The notes: generated from the letters alone by a model not told the origin. Positions 1-13,248 are shown, counted from the first letter of the stretch. The stretch is 64,000 nucleotides of DNA from Fictibacillus phosphorivorans (GCF_001629705.1 NZ_CP015378.1:1612001-1676000); one strand, 5' to 3'. Translations and numbers: made by a program.

Positions 1-455
1 CTTTAAGAAGTGAAGCTGATCGAGAGGCTTTAATTGAGGGACTAAAAGATGGCACGCTTGATTTCATCGCAACGGATCATGCTCCACACAGTGCAGAAGA
101 GAAAGCACAGAATGTTGAACTTGCACCTTTTGGAATCGTAGGTCTTGAAACAGCTTTTCCTCTGCTATATACAGAGCTAGTTGTGAAAAAGAAGCTATTC
201 ACGCTGCAAGAACTTGTAGATAAGATGACGAAGAAGCCTTCTGAAAGCTTTAATCTGCCATATGGCACACTTGAAGAAGGTTCACTTGCAGATCTTACAA
301 TCATCGACCTAGAAAAAGAAGAAACAATCCATGCTAAGGATTTTGTATCTAAAGGAAAGAATACACCGTTTGACGGCTGGAACTGTATCGGTTGGCCGGT
401 TGCGACCATATTTGATGGAAAACTTGTTTATCAACGAGAGGAGAGCTTAGTATGA
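1..455 (+). CDS. pyrC: Dihydroorotase, C-terminal part (5' truncated by window edge)
   Basis: The reading frame is open from base 3 to the TGA at 453-455, so only about the last 150 residues are present. Dihydroorotase cyclises carbamoyl-aspartate to dihydroorotate in the cytoplasm, the third step of UMP synthesis. The piece contains the DHAPH motif of the zinc amidohydrolase family, whose Asp is the catalytic base, followed by the [10 protein letters not shown] segment and the C-terminal beta-sandwich ending in [12 protein letters not shown]. Its stop overlaps the carA start in an ATGA, which implies translational coupling. Identity is certain from sequence and from its place before carA; the start and the zinc-binding HxH motif lie outside the window. 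Confidence 0.95.
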   Translation, partial: LRSEADREALIEGLKDGTLDFIATDHAPHSAEEKAQNVELAPFGIVGLETAFPLLYTELVVKKKLFTLQELVDKMTKKPSESFNLPYGTLEEGSLADLTIIDLEKEETIHAKDFVSKGKNTPFDGWNCIGWPVATIFDGKLVYQREESLV

Positions 456-1549
456 AACGCTACTTAATTTTAGAAGATGGAACGATTTTTAACGGATTGG
501 CTTTTGGTTCACAACGTGAATCAAGTGGTGAGGTAGTATTCACAACAAGTATGACAGGATATCAAGAAGTGATGACAGATCCATCATACTGTGACCAGAT
601 TATCTGCTTCACGTATCCATTAGTAGGAAATTATGGAATCAACCGTTCAGATTATGAATCGATCCGTCCCGCAACGAGTGGAATCATTGTGAATGAACAT
701 GCTGAGTTTCCAAACCATCATGAAGGCATGCAATCACTAAGCAGCTGGCTGACAGCGAAAGATATTCCTGGTTTATATGGTATTGATACACGTAAACTTA
801 CAAGAAAAATCCGACAGCACGGAACGTTAAAAGGCAGAATGACAAATTCTATTGAAAATGCTGAAGAAATAATAAAGAACTTGAATGCCGAAGAGCGAAT
901 AACGAATCAAGTGACAAAAGTATCAACAAAAACACCATATCACTTACCAAACAGTGGTCATAGAGTAGTAGTCGTAGATTTTGGGGTAAAAAGCGGAATG
1001 TTACGCGAGTTGTCGAGAAGATTATGTGATGTGATCGTTGTTCCACACAACACATCTGCAGCAGATATTATCCGTCTTCAGCCTGATGGTGTGCTCTTGA
1101 GCAACGGACCTGGAGATCCAAAAGATGTTCACTCAGCAATTACGATGATTCAAGAGCTTTTAAAAAATAACATCCCGATCTTAGGAATCTGCTTAGGTCA
1201 TCAACTGTTAGCTCTTGCTTGTGGTGCTGATACTGAAAAGTTGAAGTTTGGACACCGAGGATCGAACCATCCAGTAAAAGACCTTGAGACTGGAAAAATT
1301 GCGCTCACTTCTCAAAACCATGGTTATGCCGTAACAGAAGCATCTCTACAAAATTCAGAGCTCGTTCTAACACACAAAGCTGTTAACGATGGAACGGTGG
1401 AAGGGTTGAAACATAAAGTAAAACCAGCGTTTTCGATTCAATATCATCCAGAAGCTTCACCTGGACCACAAGACTCGAATCCGATCTTTGATGACTTCAT
1501 GAACATGATAAAAACAACGAAGAAAGAAGGTTTGATGCAATATGCCTAA
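452..1549 (+). CDS. carA: Carbamoyl-phosphate synthase, glutaminase (small) subunit, pyrimidine-specific
   Basis: 365 residues, the usual length for the small subunit (PyrAA in B. subtilis). It hydrolyses glutamine and channels ammonia to the large subunit. The N-terminal CPSase domain opens with [13 protein letters not shown]. The class I glutamine amidotransferase domain has the nucleophile Cys247 in GICLGHQLL and the catalytic His and Glu in HPEASPGP near the C-terminus. The ATG overlaps the pyrC stop by 4 bases and the end overlaps carB by 8 bases. Its place inside the pyr operon marks it as the pyrimidine rather than the arginine isoenzyme. Confidence 0.97.
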   Translation: MKRYLILEDGTIFNGLAFGSQRESSGEVVFTTSMTGYQEVMTDPSYCDQIICFTYPLVGNYGINRSDYESIRPATSGIIVNEHAEFPNHHEGMQSLSSWLTAKDIPGLYGIDTRKLTRKIRQHGTLKGRMTNSIENAEEIIKNLNAEERITNQVTKVSTKTPYHLPNSGHRVVVVDFGVKSGMLRELSRRLCDVIVVPHNTSAADIIRLQPDGVLLSNGPGDPKDVHSAITMIQELLKNNIPILGICLGHQLLALACGADTEKLKFGHRGSNHPVKDLETGKIALTSQNHGYAVTEASLQNSELVLTHKAVNDGTVEGLKHKVKPAFSIQYHPEASPGPQDSNPIFDDFMNMIKTTKKEGLMQYA

Positions 1550-4500
1550 ACGACATGACATCCGTAAAATTCTAGTGATTGGTTCTGGACCAATCGTAAT
1601 TGGACAAGCTGCAGAATTTGATTATGCAGGGACACAGGCTTGCCAAGCTTTAAAAGAAGAAGGGTATGAAGTTGTACTTGTAAACTCTAATCCTGCGACG
1701 ATCATGACAGATCCTAATATGGCAGATAAAGTGTATATCGAACCTTTAACTCTTGAGTTTGTATCTCGCATCATACGTCAAGAACGTCCAGATGGACTGT
1801 TAGCAACATTAGGTGGACAGACAGGTCTAAATCTAGCTGTTGAACTTTTTAACTCAGGCGTTCTAGAAGAATACAACGTGGAACTATTAGGTACTAAACT
1901 TCCTTCGATTCAACAAGCTGAAGATCGTGATTTATTTAGAGAATTGATGAGAGAGTTGAACGAGCCAGTTCCTGAAAGTGCAATCGTTCATAATATGGAA
2001 GAAGCAAGAGCATTCGTTAACGAGAACGGCTATCCGGTAATCATACGTCCTGCGTTTACACTTGGTGGGACAGGTGGCGGAATCGTAACAAATGAAGAAG
2101 AGTTCTTAGAGATCACACCATCTGGCTTACACGCGAGTCCAGTAGGACAAGTATTGATCGAAAAAAGTATCGCAGGATTCAAAGAGATCGAATATGAAGT
2201 GATGCGAGATAAGAACGATACGGCAATCGTTGTGTGTAACATGGAAAACATCGACCCGGTAGGAATTCACACGGGTGATTCCATCGTCGTAGCACCAAGC
2301 CAAACACTTACAGATAGAGACTATCAGCTTTTACGAAACGCCTCTTTAAGAATTATTAGAGCGCTAAAAATTGAAGGTGGTTGTAACGTACAGCTCGCTC
2401 TAGATCCTGAAAGCTCACAATATTATGTGATCGAAGTAAACCCGCGTGTTAGCCGTTCATCTGCTCTTGCGTCTAAAGCGACAGGATATCCGATCGCGAA
2501 GCTAGCAGCAAAAATCGCAGTAGGTTACACACTCGATGAGATCAAAAACCCAGTGACTGGAACTACTTATGCATGTTTTGAACCAGCACTAGATTATATC
2601 GTTTCAAAGATTCCAAGATGGCCGTTTGATAAGTTCGAAGGAGCGAACCGTAAGCTTGGTACTCAGATGAAAGCTACGGGAGAAGTGATGGCGATCGGGC
2701 GTAACTTCGAAGAGTCCCTTTTAAAAGCGGTACGATCTCTTGAAATTTCGGCTTTCCATCTTGATGTGAAAGAGAAAAACTTAACAGAATCTGAAGTACA
2801 AGAAAAAATCTTGAGAGCTGATGATGAAAGACTGTTCTACATCGCTGAAGCCCTAAGAATGGGAATTACAGTAGAACAGATACACGAATGGACAAAGATT
2901 GACTATTTCTTCTTAGAAAAGCTTCACGGCATCATTCTTTTAGAGAAACGAGTAAAAGAACGTAAGAAAGATTCAGTCATTTTAAAGAAAGCAAAAGAAA
3001 AAGGATTCAGCGATCGTTGGATTGCAGAAGCCTGGGAAATGGACGAGTATGATCTGTATCAATTCCGTTTGAACGAGAGGATTAAGCCTGTTTTCAAAAT
3101 GGTAGATACGTGTGCTGCTGAGTTTGAGTCAGCTACACCTTATTATTACGGAACGTATGCGGAAGAAGATGAATCGATCATAACAGATAAAAAGAGTGTG
3201 GTCGTTTTAGGATCTGGTCCGATCAGAATCGGGCAAGGTATTGAGTTTGATTATGCGACCGTGCATACAGTGTGGGCCATTCAAGAAGCTGGGTATGAAG
3301 CGATTATCATCAATAACAATCCAGAAACGGTTTCTACAGACTTTAGCATGTCAGACAAGCTTTATTTTGAACCGCTGACGGTAGAAGACGTGATGCATGT
3401 AATCGATCATGAGAAGCCAGAAGGAGTTATCGTACAATTTGGTGGACAAACAGCGATCAACTTATCAGAAGAGCTTGAAAGAAGAGGAATTAAGATTCTC
3501 GGTACATCACTAGACAGCATGGACTTAGCTGAAGACAGAGAGCGATTTGAACAAGTGATGAAACAACTAGAGATTCCGCAACCGGCTGGAAAAACGGCGT
3601 TCTCCGTTAAGGATGCTGTGACCATCGCTAATTCAATCGGTTATCCTGTCCTCGTTCGTCCATCATACGTGCTTGGTGGAAGAGCCATGGAGATCGTATA
3701 CCAAGAAAGTGAACTTCTTCAGTATATGGAGAACGCAGCTAAAGTAAATCCGGATCACCCGGTATTAGTCGATCGATATCTTGAAGGAAAAGAGATCGAA
3801 GTAGATGCGATCTCAGACGGTAAAGATGTATTTATTCCTGGAATGATGGAGCATATTGAGCGTGCAGGTGTTCACTCTGGAGACTCAATAGCCGTTTATC
3901 CTCCTCAAACGCTGCCTGAAGAGATCAAGCAGAAGATCATTGACAGAACAATTTCAATCGCAAAAGGTTTAAAAATCATCGGGCTTTTGAACATCCAGTT
4001 CGTTTGGCACAAGAATGAAGTGTATGTACTTGAAGTAAATCCCCGCTCAAGCCGTACAGTACCATTCTTAAGTAAGATCACAGGTGTCCCGATGGCGAAC
4101 GTTGCTACGAAAGTCATTCTAGGTGAAGATCTAGTAAGTCAAGGATACGAAACGGGTTATCAGAAAGAAGCAGATGAGGTTTCAGTAAAGGTTCCTGTGT
4201 TCTCGTTCGCTAAACTACGTCGAGTGGATACGTATTTAGGACCTGAGATGAAATCAACGGGTGAAGTGATGGGAAGAGATAAGAACCTTCAAAAAGCACT
4301 TTATAAGGGTTTGATCGCTTCAGGTATGAAAATTCCAACACACGGTACGGTACTCTTTACAGTAGCAGATAAAGATAAAGAAGAAGCGCTAGAGATGGTG
4401 AAGAGGTTTTACGAGATCGGTTATACGATTATGGCAACAGAAGGAACGGCAAACATCATTGAACAAGAAGGAATCCCAGTTGATGTTGTTGGTAAGATCG

Positions 4501-4744
4501 GATCAGAAGGAAGAAATCTCCTAGATGTGATCCGTAAAGGTGAAGCACAATTTGTAGTGAACACATTAACAAAAGGAAAGATTCCGGCAAGAGACGGATT
4601 CCGAATTCGAAGAGAATGCGCAGAGAACGGAGTGGTATGCTTGACTAACTTAGATACTTCAGTCGCTTTATTAGAAGTGCTTGAGTCTATCTCTTTCTCA
4701 GCACACGCTCTGTCAGCATTCACTAAAAAAGATAAGGTGCTCGT

Positions 4745-4748
<4 letters not shown>
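1542..4748 (+). CDS. carB: Carbamoyl-phosphate synthase, large (ATP-binding) subunit
   Basis: 1068 residues, close to the 1071 of B. subtilis PyrAB. The protein is an internal duplication: two ATP-grasp halves start at about residue 8 ([21 protein letters not shown]) and about residue 553 ([20 protein letters not shown]). Each half phosphorylates one intermediate, bicarbonate then carbamate. A C-terminal MGS-like allosteric domain begins near residue 930 and in Bacillus relatives binds the effectors UMP and PRPP. It starts inside carA with an 8-base overlap and ends in an ATGA overlap with pyrK. No truncation or frameshift is seen. Confidence 0.97.
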
Positions 4749-7157
<2,409 letters not shown>

Positions 7158-7786
7158 CATTGAGGCTGTAACTCTTTCACCAGAAAATCCATACACATGG
7201 TCTTCTGGAATGAAGTCTCCCATTTATTGCGATAACCGTTTAATAATTGCGTATCCAGAGATTCGTAAACAAGTAGCAGGAGAGCTATCCGCGTTAATAG
7301 AGATGCATTACCCAGAAGCTGATCTTATCGCTGGAACCGCAACAGCAGGTATTCCTCATGCTGCTTTTGTAGCTGATCAGATGAATTTACCGATGTGTTA
7401 CGTACGGTCGAGTGCAAAAGCTCATGGGAAAACGAATCAGATTGAAGGGTTAACGAATAAAAGCAAGAAGGCAGTAGTCGTTGAAGATCTGATCTCAACT
7501 GGCAAAAGTTCGATTCAATCGGTACTTGCTCTTCGTGAAGCAGGAATCGAAGTACTCGGTGTTGTAGCCATCTTTAGTTATGGTTTGAAAAAGGCAGATA
7601 TAGCACTTGGTGAGTTGGATATTCCTTTTCAAACCGTAACAAACTTTAGTACATTAATAGAGGAAGCACAAGAAAGCGGAAAGATAAGTGACCAAGGGCT
7701 TTCTTTGTTAAAAGAATGGCAACAAGATCCAGAACATTGGGGAGCTGCCTCTTTTTCCAAATAGTGTTACGTAAGGAGAATACATC

Positions 7787-8455
7787 TTGAGAAAAATGAA
7801 CGGTGAAGAATTTGATGAACTTGTTTCCTTTTTTGACAGCATGGCAAGGACGACTTGGCTGAAAAAAGTTCATGATCGTTTAAAAGAAGTAACAGGGTCA
7901 TGGATTGAAAAAGACGTTCTAGATGTGGGATGCGGAACGGGAAGATTGCTGTTGCGTGGAGCTGAGGAAGCAAATAGGCTTGTCGGCGTGGATCTGTCTT
8001 CAGAGATGGTCAAGGCTAGCATTCAGCAGTTCTTTTATCATGAGTTAAGTGGCAAGAGTGAGTTTATTGTTGCGGATGCAGAAAATCTTCCTTTTGGGGA
8101 TCAGTCGTTTCATCTTGCTCTATCAACTTGTGTGATGTTTTTATTGCCTGGTCCAGCTAAAGGTATCAGCGAGGTTCATCGTGTTCTAAAAGATGATGGT
8201 CAAATCGTCATGTTGAACCCAAGCGGAAAAATGAGTCAAGAAAACGCTGTTTCTTACGCAAAGGAGCATGACATTTCAGGGTTCGAACGGACAGCACTTT
8301 TAAAATGGTCTAATGTGAGTACGAGAAGACATCGCTATTCAACAGATGAAATGACAGAATTACTCCACAACCTAAAATTTACTGAGGTTCAACATCATGA
8401 AGTGTTAGGTGGCTTAGCCATTATCAGTAAAGCAAAAAAAGCGCAGAACAGCTAA
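7787..8455 (+). CDS. Class I SAM-dependent methyltransferase, substrate unknown
   Basis: 222 residues from a TTG start with AAGGAG eight bases upstream. A Met codon three residues in is the alternative start but is badly spaced. Motif I is VLDVGCGTGRLLLRG, followed by GVDLSSEMV (motif II acidic residue) and the IVADAENLPF segment, which is the UbiE/COQ5-like (Methyltransf_11) pattern. The C-terminal part gives no substrate clue. It lies 22 bases after pyrE with no terminator between, and a hairpin terminator overlaps its stop codon, so it appears to be the last gene of the pyr operon. The molecule methylated cannot be named. Confidence 0.85.
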   Translation: MRKMNGEEFDELVSFFDSMARTTWLKKVHDRLKEVTGSWIEKDVLDVGCGTGRLLLRGAEEANRLVGVDLSSEMVKASIQQFFYHELSGKSEFIVADAENLPFGDQSFHLALSTCVMFLLPGPAKGISEVHRVLKDDGQIVMLNPSGKMSQENAVSYAKEHDISGFERTALLKWSNVSTRRHRYSTDEMTELLHNLKFTEVQHHEVLGGLAIISKAKKAQNS

Positions 8456-8479
8456 AAGTTAAGCTGATCTGCGTTTTTA
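8437..8479 (+). terminator. Rho-independent terminator of the pyr operon
   Basis: A stem of about 13 pairs formed by gcgcagaacagct and agctgatctgcgt, with a short loop and a run of five T, begins inside the last codons of the methyltransferase gene. It would end the pyr transcript after that gene. Confidence 0.75.
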
Positions 8480-8594
8480 ATTTGGACTTCCGTAAGCATC
8501 CAAGCCCTTAGTATCTTTGAAATGGCCCTATACAGGTGCAACAGTAGGGAGAACGTATGATTTAACCGCCCTAAATGACCTTCAAAAATAAGAA

Positions 8595-8712
8595 TCTGTC
8601 CAATTGAGTGGGGAATCTGTCCAATTGCTTATATAATTTGTCCGATTGGGGCCACAATCTGTCCAATCTTAAATTTAATCTGTCCAATTCAGCAATTAAT
8701 CTGTCCAATCTC
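8595..8712. repeat. Intergenic array A: six units with exact 21-bp period, core aatctgtccaat
   Basis: The heptamer tctgtcc (third copy tttgtcc) begins at 8595, 8616, 8637, 8658, 8679 and 8700, six positions exactly 21 bases apart. About 12-13 bases (aatctgtccaat plus t or c) are conserved per unit, and the remaining 8-9 bases vary freely. The array fills the space between the ends of the convergent methyltransferase and rqcH genes. A degenerate copy (actgtctaatt) lies near 8736, out of phase. Bases 8480-8590 before the array show no gene or other feature. Confidence 0.9.
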
Positions 8713-8768
8713 GGATTCTTTAGCGTAAATCAACCACTGTCTAATTCTACAAAGCCTTACAAGATCGC

Positions 8769-10478
8769 TTACTTTTTTAACCGGAAAACAAGATCTTCAT
8801 CCGGTGTCACGAAAAGCGTCTGCTGATTATCATAAATAACAAATCCAGGCTTTGCCCCATTAGGCTTCTTCACATGTTTTACTAACGTAAAGTCAACTGG
8901 AACCGAACTCGAATTTTTTGCTTTACTGAAAAACCCTGCCAAAACAGCTGCTTCTTTAATAGCTGTTTCACTCGGACTCGACGAACGGATCAAAACATGA
9001 GAACCTGGAATGTCCTTCGTATGAAGCCATGTCTCATTTGCTCTTGATAACTTAAAGGTCAGATAGTCGTTCTGTTTATTGTTCTTACCGACTAAGATTT
9101 CTGTTCCGTCAGTAGATGTAAACTTTTCAGGCTGAGGCGTCTTGTTTTGTTTCTTTTTGTTCTTGCTTTGTCTATGTTTTAAATACCCGCCTTCACCGAG
9201 CTCTTCTCTAATTTCTTCAACATCTTTCATGGATGCTGAATCCATCTGAACGATCAGACGTTCAAAATAGAGCAGTTCATTCTTTGCTTTTTCGATCTGA
9301 TCTTTAATAATAGAAACCGATTTTTTTAGTTTCGCATATTTTTTAAAATAGCTTTGCGCATTATCAGCAGGTGATTTAAGTGGATCAAGTGTAATTTTCA
9401 CAAGTGGTTGATCTTCAGTGAAGTAATCTTCTACCTCAACTTCATGATCGCCCTTTTTAGCCAAATACATATAAGCGGTGAGAAGTTCACCCTTTCGTTG
9501 ATACTCCTCGGCATTATGAGTTTGTTCAAGTTCTTTTTCTAATTTTCCTATCTTTTTCTTAATCTTGTCATATTCGTTCGAAAGATATTTCTCAAGATCG
9601 TTTGCTTGTTGTTTGATTCGATCACGATCCGCTTTTCCATAAAAATACCGATCGAGCATATGACTGACTGTATCAAATGATCGGCTCTCACCCGTCACAT
9701 GATGCAGGGAAAGAACTGAGAAATACTCTTTCTTATCGTTTACAATCATTTGAGGTTCATATTCTTGAGCTGATAACTGCTTCATCACACTGAAAAAGAC
9801 GTCCGCCACTTCGTTCTTAACGGAAAGTCCTGCTCTGTGCACGATTTCTTTTGCGATTAGAGGAGAGAATCCGCTGAACCTGGATACGAGTTGCTTATCC
9901 AGTTTTCCTTCGTTCCAAGAAATCTTTGAAACAAATTCATCCGTATTTGTCACTGTAAAAGGATCTGTTTTTTCTTGTGCTGGAGGCATGATGTACTCAA
10001 ACCCTGGCAGAATGGTTCGGTGTCTATTTTGAAAACTAGGAATGTGCTTGATACTGTCAACGATTCTCTGCGATTTTTGGTCGACAAGAATAATGTTGCT
10101 GTGTCTTCCCATGATTTCTATATAAAGTACTTTTGTCGTTTCGTCCCCGATTTCATCTCTATTTTTAACCGTGATCGTTATGATTCTCTCAAGATCGAGC
10201 TGTTCGATTTTTTCAATAAATGCGCCTTCTAAATGTTTTCTAAGAAGCATACAGAACATAGGAGGAGTATCTGGATTCTCATACGTATGTTCAGTAAGAT
10301 GCACTCTTGCAAAAGAAGGATTTGCTGATAATAACAGTTTATGATTTTTTCCGTTTGCTCGGATTGTAAATACAAGATCTGTCTTATGTGGCTGATAAAC
10401 TTTGGAGATGCGTCCTGAAGTAAGTGTGTTTTGTAATTCAGTTGTTATGGCACGTGTCATTATTCCGTCAAAACTCAT
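8769..10478 (-). CDS. rqcH: Ribosome quality control factor RqcH (NFACT family; also called YloA/FbpA)
   Basis: 569 residues from the ATG at 10478, chosen because AGAGGTGA precedes it and MSFDGIMTRAI matches the family N-terminus; upstream in-frame codons lack a ribosome site. RqcH binds stalled 50S subunits and recruits tRNA-Ala to add C-terminal Ala tails to blocked chains. Order: NFACT-N domain (1 to about 180), helix-hairpin-helix, long coiled coil (about 270-430), Lys-rich linker, NFACT-R domain with GKNNKQNDYLTFK and WLHTKDIPGSHVLIR. The residue pair that is Asp97-Arg98 in B. subtilis reads Glu97-Arg98 here (IEQLDLERI). It converges on the pyr operon. Confidence 0.93.
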   Translation of the reverse strand: MSFDGIMTRAITTELQNTLTSGRISKVYQPHKTDLVFTIRANGKNHKLLLSANPSFARVHLTEHTYENPDTPPMFCMLLRKHLEGAFIEKIEQLDLERIITITVKNRDEIGDETTKVLYIEIMGRHSNIILVDQKSQRIVDSIKHIPSFQNRHRTILPGFEYIMPPAQEKTDPFTVTNTDEFVSKISWNEGKLDKQLVSRFSGFSPLIAKEIVHRAGLSVKNEVADVFFSVMKQLSAQEYEPQMIVNDKKEYFSVLSLHHVTGESRSFDTVSHMLDRYFYGKADRDRIKQQANDLEKYLSNEYDKIKKKIGKLEKELEQTHNAEEYQRKGELLTAYMYLAKKGDHEVEVEDYFTEDQPLVKITLDPLKSPADNAQSYFKKYAKLKKSVSIIKDQIEKAKNELLYFERLIVQMDSASMKDVEEIREELGEGGYLKHRQSKNKKKQNKTPQPEKFTSTDGTEILVGKNNKQNDYLTFKLSRANETWLHTKDIPGSHVLIRSSSPSETAIKEAAVLAGFFSKAKNSSSVPVDFTLVKHVKKPNGAKPGFVIYDNQQTLFVTPDEDLVFRLKK

Positions 10479-10575
10479 GTTATGGTCACCTCTTATTTCT
10501 GATTCATAGTATAGCATTTTTGCGGACATGCCTGCATATAAATGCTATTAACTAATCTTATCAGAGGTGGAAGCT

Positions 10576-13248
10576 ATGAATTGGTACCAGCTGCCGCAAG
10601 ACGAAATTGAATCCATTCTTAACAGCAGGATGGAAGAAGGGCTCTCAAAAAGTGAGCAAGAACGAAGGTTAAAGTTAGATGGACCGAATCAGCTAGAAGA
10701 AGGAAAGAAGCAGTCTGCCATTTTGATGTTCCTTGCACAATTCAAAGACTTCATGGTCCTGGTCCTCTTAGCGGCTACATTGTTATCCGGTTTCTTAGGA
10801 GAATATTTAGACGCGATCGCCATCATATTAATCGTGGTGATGAACGGTGTTCTAGGGTTTATACAAGAGCGAAAAGCCGAGAAATCCTTAGCTTCTCTTA
10901 AAGAACTTTCAGCACCCAGTGCGCAGGTGCTAAGAGAAGGCAGATGGGTATCTATCGCTGCAAAAGACGTCGTTACAGGCGATGTAATAAAAGTAAAAAG
11001 TGGCGATCGTGTGGGAGCAGATATTAGACTTCTAAAAACATCAGGATTACAGATCGAGGAATCAGCTCTAACGGGTGAGTCTGTTCCTGCACAAAAACAC
11101 AACAACATCATTTCTAATGAAGACTTAAACCTCGGTGATCAAGAGAACATGGCGTTCATGGGCACGATGGTCACTAGAGGAACAGGACAAGGTATAGTTG
11201 TAGCAACAGGTATGAAAACGGAGATGGGCAAGATCGCGCATTTAATACAAACAGCTGAAAATATGGCAACGCCTCTACAGATGAAACTTGAACAGCTTGG
11301 AAAAATTTTGATTGTTCTCGCGTTATTGTTAACGGTGTTGGTTGTATTAGCAGGTGTTATGCAAGGACATGATCTCTATAGCATGATCTTAGCAGGTGTG
11401 TCCCTAGCTGTTGCTGCCATTCCGGAAGGACTTCCAGCTATCGTTACGATTGCACTAGCGTTAGGTGTTCAAAAAATGATCCGAAAACGAGCGATTGTTC
11501 GGAAGCTGCCGTCTGTAGAAACATTAGGATGTGCAACTGTCATCTGCTCTGATAAAACGGGCACACTCACTCAAAATAAGATGACGGTTACACGTATCTG
11601 GTCTCAAGGCAGACAGTGGAGTGTAAATGAAGAAGGCTTTGAAGTAATTGGTGGCGGTATTCAAGAAAACAATAAACGAGAAGATAAACTCACAGAAGTA
11701 TTGGCATATGCAGCTCTTTGTAACAATGCCACGATAGAAGAAGGGAAGAAAGGCTCGTTATTAGAAGTTGGTGATCCGACCGAAACCGCATTACTTGTTA
11801 GTGCTTATAAAGCAGGAATCACGAAAGAATCATTGAGTGAACAATTTTCGATTCAGCATGAGTTTCCATTCGACTCTACACGTAAGATGATGAGCGTTGT
11901 TGTAAGAGATACAGAAGGGAATCAGATGCTCGTAGTTAAAGGAGCACCAGATGTCCTTCTTGAGAAAAGTGATTATATTGTGTGGGATGATAAGAAACAG
12001 TTGATCAAACAAGCTCATAAAGAAAGAATAAAAGAAGCGATCTATGCTCTCGGCAGCCAGGCATTGCGTACGATTGCAGTTGCGATCCGACCTTTAAAAG
12101 ACGGCGAGCACTACTCACAAGCTTCTTTTGCAGAAAGAAGTCTTACATTTATCGGATTACAGGGAATGATGGACCCGCCACGCCCTGAAGTTGAACAAAG
12201 TATTAGAGATTGCCAGACTGCTGGCATCAAAACGGTGATGATAACGGGAGATCACGTAGTAACTGCAGCGAGTATCGCAAAAAAATTAAACATGCTGCCT
12301 ACTGGTGGAAGAGTGATGGAAGGTGCTGAGCTTGCACAATTAAGCGATGATGAATTGGACAAAGTTTCAGAAGATGTGTACGTTTACGCTCGGGTTTCTC
12401 CAGAGCACAAGTTAAAAATCGTAAAGTCTCTTCAGCGAAGAGGTCACGTTGTAGCAATGACAGGTGATGGCGTAAATGATGCGCCAGCGATCAAGTCTGC
12501 AAATATCGGTATTGCAATGGGTATAACCGGAACCGACGTTGCGAAAGAAGCATCCTCTCTTGTACTTGGTGATGACAATTTTGCTACGATTCGTTCGGCG
12601 ATTGAAGAAGGAAGAAACATCTATGAAAATATAAGAAAGTTTATTCGGTATCTTCTAGCATCCAATGTTGGTGAGATCTTGGTTATGCTATTTGCGATGA
12701 TCATGGGATTACCACTTCCTTTAGTTCCGATTCAAATTCTTTGGGTTAACTTGGTTACAGATGGTTTGCCGGCAATGGCACTAGGTGTTGATCAGGCAGA
12801 GGAAGACGTAATGAGAAGAAAACCTAGGCAAGCAAAAGAAGGAGTCTTCTCTAGAGGATTAGGGTGGAAGATCGTTTCAAGGGGATTTTTAATCGGTGGA
12901 GCAACAATACTTGCGTTCTGGGTTACATTAAAAGAAAATCCAGATCAACTGATCGTCGCGCAATCCGTAGCCTTTGCAACACTTGTTATGGCACAGCTGA
13001 TCCACGTGTTTGATTGCAGAAGTGAGCGCTCTGTTTTTCATCGAAATCCGTTTCAGAATGGTTACTTAGTCTTGGCGGTTATTTCATCTATTCTATTGTT
13101 ACTAGTCGTTATGTACGTAGAACCTTTGCAAGATATATTCCATACGGTGCCGCTTTCTATAAGACAATGGCTACTTGTTCTTGGTATGGCTTCTATTCCA
13201 ACATTTGCTCTAGCAGGTTTTCAGTTGTTTAAAAAAGAAACAAGATAA
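10576..13248 (+). CDS. yloB: P-type calcium-transporting ATPase (P2A, YloB-like)
   Basis: 890 residues from the ATG at 10576, which has AGAGGTGG just upstream; an in-frame GTG at 10567 overlaps that ribosome site. It pumps Ca2+ across the membrane at the cost of ATP. Visible parts: the N-terminal cation ATPase domain, actuator motif ALTGESVPAQ, PEGLPAIV in membrane helix 4, phosphorylation site SDKTGTLTQNK, nucleotide-binding KGAPDVLLEK, hinge MTGDGVNDAPAIK and about ten membrane helices, four to six of them in the C-terminal third (LLASNVGEILVMLFAMIMGL onward). Closely similar to B. subtilis YloB, which helps spores form and resist heat. Divergent from rqcH, 97 bases between starts. Confidence 0.93.
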   Translation: MNWYQLPQDEIESILNSRMEEGLSKSEQERRLKLDGPNQLEEGKKQSAILMFLAQFKDFMVLVLLAATLLSGFLGEYLDAIAIILIVVMNGVLGFIQERKAEKSLASLKELSAPSAQVLREGRWVSIAAKDVVTGDVIKVKSGDRVGADIRLLKTSGLQIEESALTGESVPAQKHNNIISNEDLNLGDQENMAFMGTMVTRGTGQGIVVATGMKTEMGKIAHLIQTAENMATPLQMKLEQLGKILIVLALLLTVLVVLAGVMQGHDLYSMILAGVSLAVAAIPEGLPAIVTIALALGVQKMIRKRAIVRKLPSVETLGCATVICSDKTGTLTQNKMTVTRIWSQGRQWSVNEEGFEVIGGGIQENNKREDKLTEVLAYAALCNNATIEEGKKGSLLEVGDPTETALLVSAYKAGITKESLSEQFSIQHEFPFDSTRKMMSVVVRDTEGNQMLVVKGAPDVLLEKSDYIVWDDKKQLIKQAHKERIKEAIYALGSQALRTIAVAIRPLKDGEHYSQASFAERSLTFIGLQGMMDPPRPEVEQSIRDCQTAGIKTVMITGDHVVTAASIAKKLNMLPTGGRVMEGAELAQLSDDELDKVSEDVYVYARVSPEHKLKIVKSLQRRGHVVAMTGDGVNDAPAIKSANIGIAMGITGTDVAKEASSLVLGDDNFATIRSAIEEGRNIYENIRKFIRYLLASNVGEILVMLFAMIMGLPLPLVPIQILWVNLVTDGLPAMALGVDQAEEDVMRRKPRQAKEGVFSRGLGWKIVSRGFLIGGATILAFWVTLKENPDQLIVAQSVAFATLVMAQLIHVFDCRSERSVFHRNPFQNGYLVLAVISSILLLLVVMYVEPLQDIFHTVPLSIRQWLLVLGMASIPTFALAGFQLFKKETR

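Noticed and set aside
8595-8712. CRISPR array, because short repeats alternate with variable spacers
   Set aside because: Repeat core of 12-13 bp and filler of 8-9 bp are far shorter than any CRISPR repeat or spacer, and there are no cas genes in the window.
8608-8826. A 72-residue frame with heptad NLSN repeats
   Set aside because: It is a by-product of the 21-bp period (seven codons). It lacks a ribosome site and overlaps the rqcH end.
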